Source: Bugula neritina (Eukaryota > Bryozoa > Gymnolaemata > Cheilostomatida > Bugulidae). From it: a stretch of DNA of 64,000 bases. Numbering within the stretch: the first letter of the stretch is position 1; each line of letters starts with the position of its first letter. A program made the translations under genes and the position numbers. The stretch is taken from NCBI GenBank assembly GCA_964035545.1, contig OZ037766.1:17182222-17246221 (forward strand). The letters are read 5' to 3'. This document shows positions 63,568 to 64,000 of this stretch, one piece after another. Below the pieces are notes generated by a model that saw only the letters and a program-made list of their open reading frames with translations, was not told where the DNA came from and did no database searches.

Positions 63568-64000
63568 GCAATATCAATTAGTGTGTTAAATATAAGTTTT
63601 ATGGCTGAGAAAAAAGACTACAATATTGCCTCCCAAAACCATTTTGGAATGGTAGTCCAATTTAGTAGCTAGCTAGTTTCAATATAACCTATTATTGTCT
63701 GGTTATAAAGCGGCCAAGAAATGGAAAATTAAATTTTTTAGCATAATAAATTATAATATGCTACTCAAGGTAAACGTACTCTGAATCAATTTGCGTTATC
63801 AGATCAACTACGAACTACCCAATAAGTAGCGTTCTTAGTTGGAATTATTAAATGAAAAACTGCTTGACTCGGCTCTAAGCTTAAACCATAAAAGATGGTA
63901 CTCATATACTTTTTTTTCAAAAATAGTTATATGAGGGCTACAATTGGCAAATTTGATGTAAATTTAATTAATCATAACTCTCTCTAAAAAATTTTAATAA
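63538..64000. other. short (AT)n then non-coding DNA to the window end
   Basis: After the AT repeat at 63535-63562 there is no recognisable gene or repeat. Confidence 0.4.

Overview
The window is nuclear DNA of an AT-rich animal, most likely a marine or freshwater invertebrate. Genes are split by GT-AG introns. The protein families (class II-like PRPP synthetase, NRF-6-type acyltransferase, CFIm68) and the transposon content (BEL/Pao, Ty3/gypsy, R2-like LINE, PIF/Harbinger, ISL2EU, Penelope-like) fit an invertebrate. I cannot name the species. There is no bacterial gene organisation.

Three host genes can be assembled exon by exon with matching splice phases. (1) 7522-12232, plus strand: a seven-exon, 359-residue class II-like (plant PRS3/PRS4-type) ribose-phosphate pyrophosphokinase; its last intron holds palindromic Penelope-like debris with a hammerhead ribozyme. 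(2) 14367-21798, minus strand: a thirteen-exon, 599-residue CPSF6/CFIm68 (RRM, Pro-rich middle, RS-like tail). (3) 24080-55097, minus strand: a thirteen-exon, 720-residue NRF-6-like membrane acyltransferase, split by a 24-kb intron (27528-51602). That intron looks intergenic at first sight, but the exons on either side join in frame.

The giant intron is a transposon graveyard. In order it holds: a BEL/Pao relic (28.2-31.0 kb); a cysteine-rich FEN/XPG-like ORF between two ~0.5-kb direct repeats (31.1-33.1 kb); a Ty3/gypsy RT with a broken catalytic site (33.5-34.3 kb); zinc knuckles (36.6-36.8 kb); a BEL/Pao integrase tail (37.9-38.0 kb); an ISL2EU transposase relic (39.4-39.8 kb); a second BEL gag relic (40.3-40.5 kb); a gypsy element (LTR 40.58 kb, gag, protease, integrase to 49.7 kb) invaded by an R2-like LINE (41.7-44.4 kb) and by a near-complete PIF/Harbinger with TIRs and a TTA duplication (45516-49165); and a small TIR element (50524-51301). 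Every retroelement relic whose strand can be read is antisense to the host gene.

Flanks: 1-7.5 kb has a hAT-like remnant, a 3.2-kb TIR element without genes and a solo-LTR-like promoter block. 55.3-64 kb has no host gene. It holds another hAT-like remnant, a ~890-bp nearly pure (GT)n tract, and a Penelope-like 5' end (hammerhead ribozyme plus start of the ORF) cut off by (AT)n, followed by a 208-bp palindrome.

The most interesting signal is a set of hammerhead-ribozyme copies (11521-11571 minus, 11572-11622 plus, 62830-62882 plus). Their stem I keeps pairing through base changes. They sit in perfect palindromes bordered by long (TA)n.
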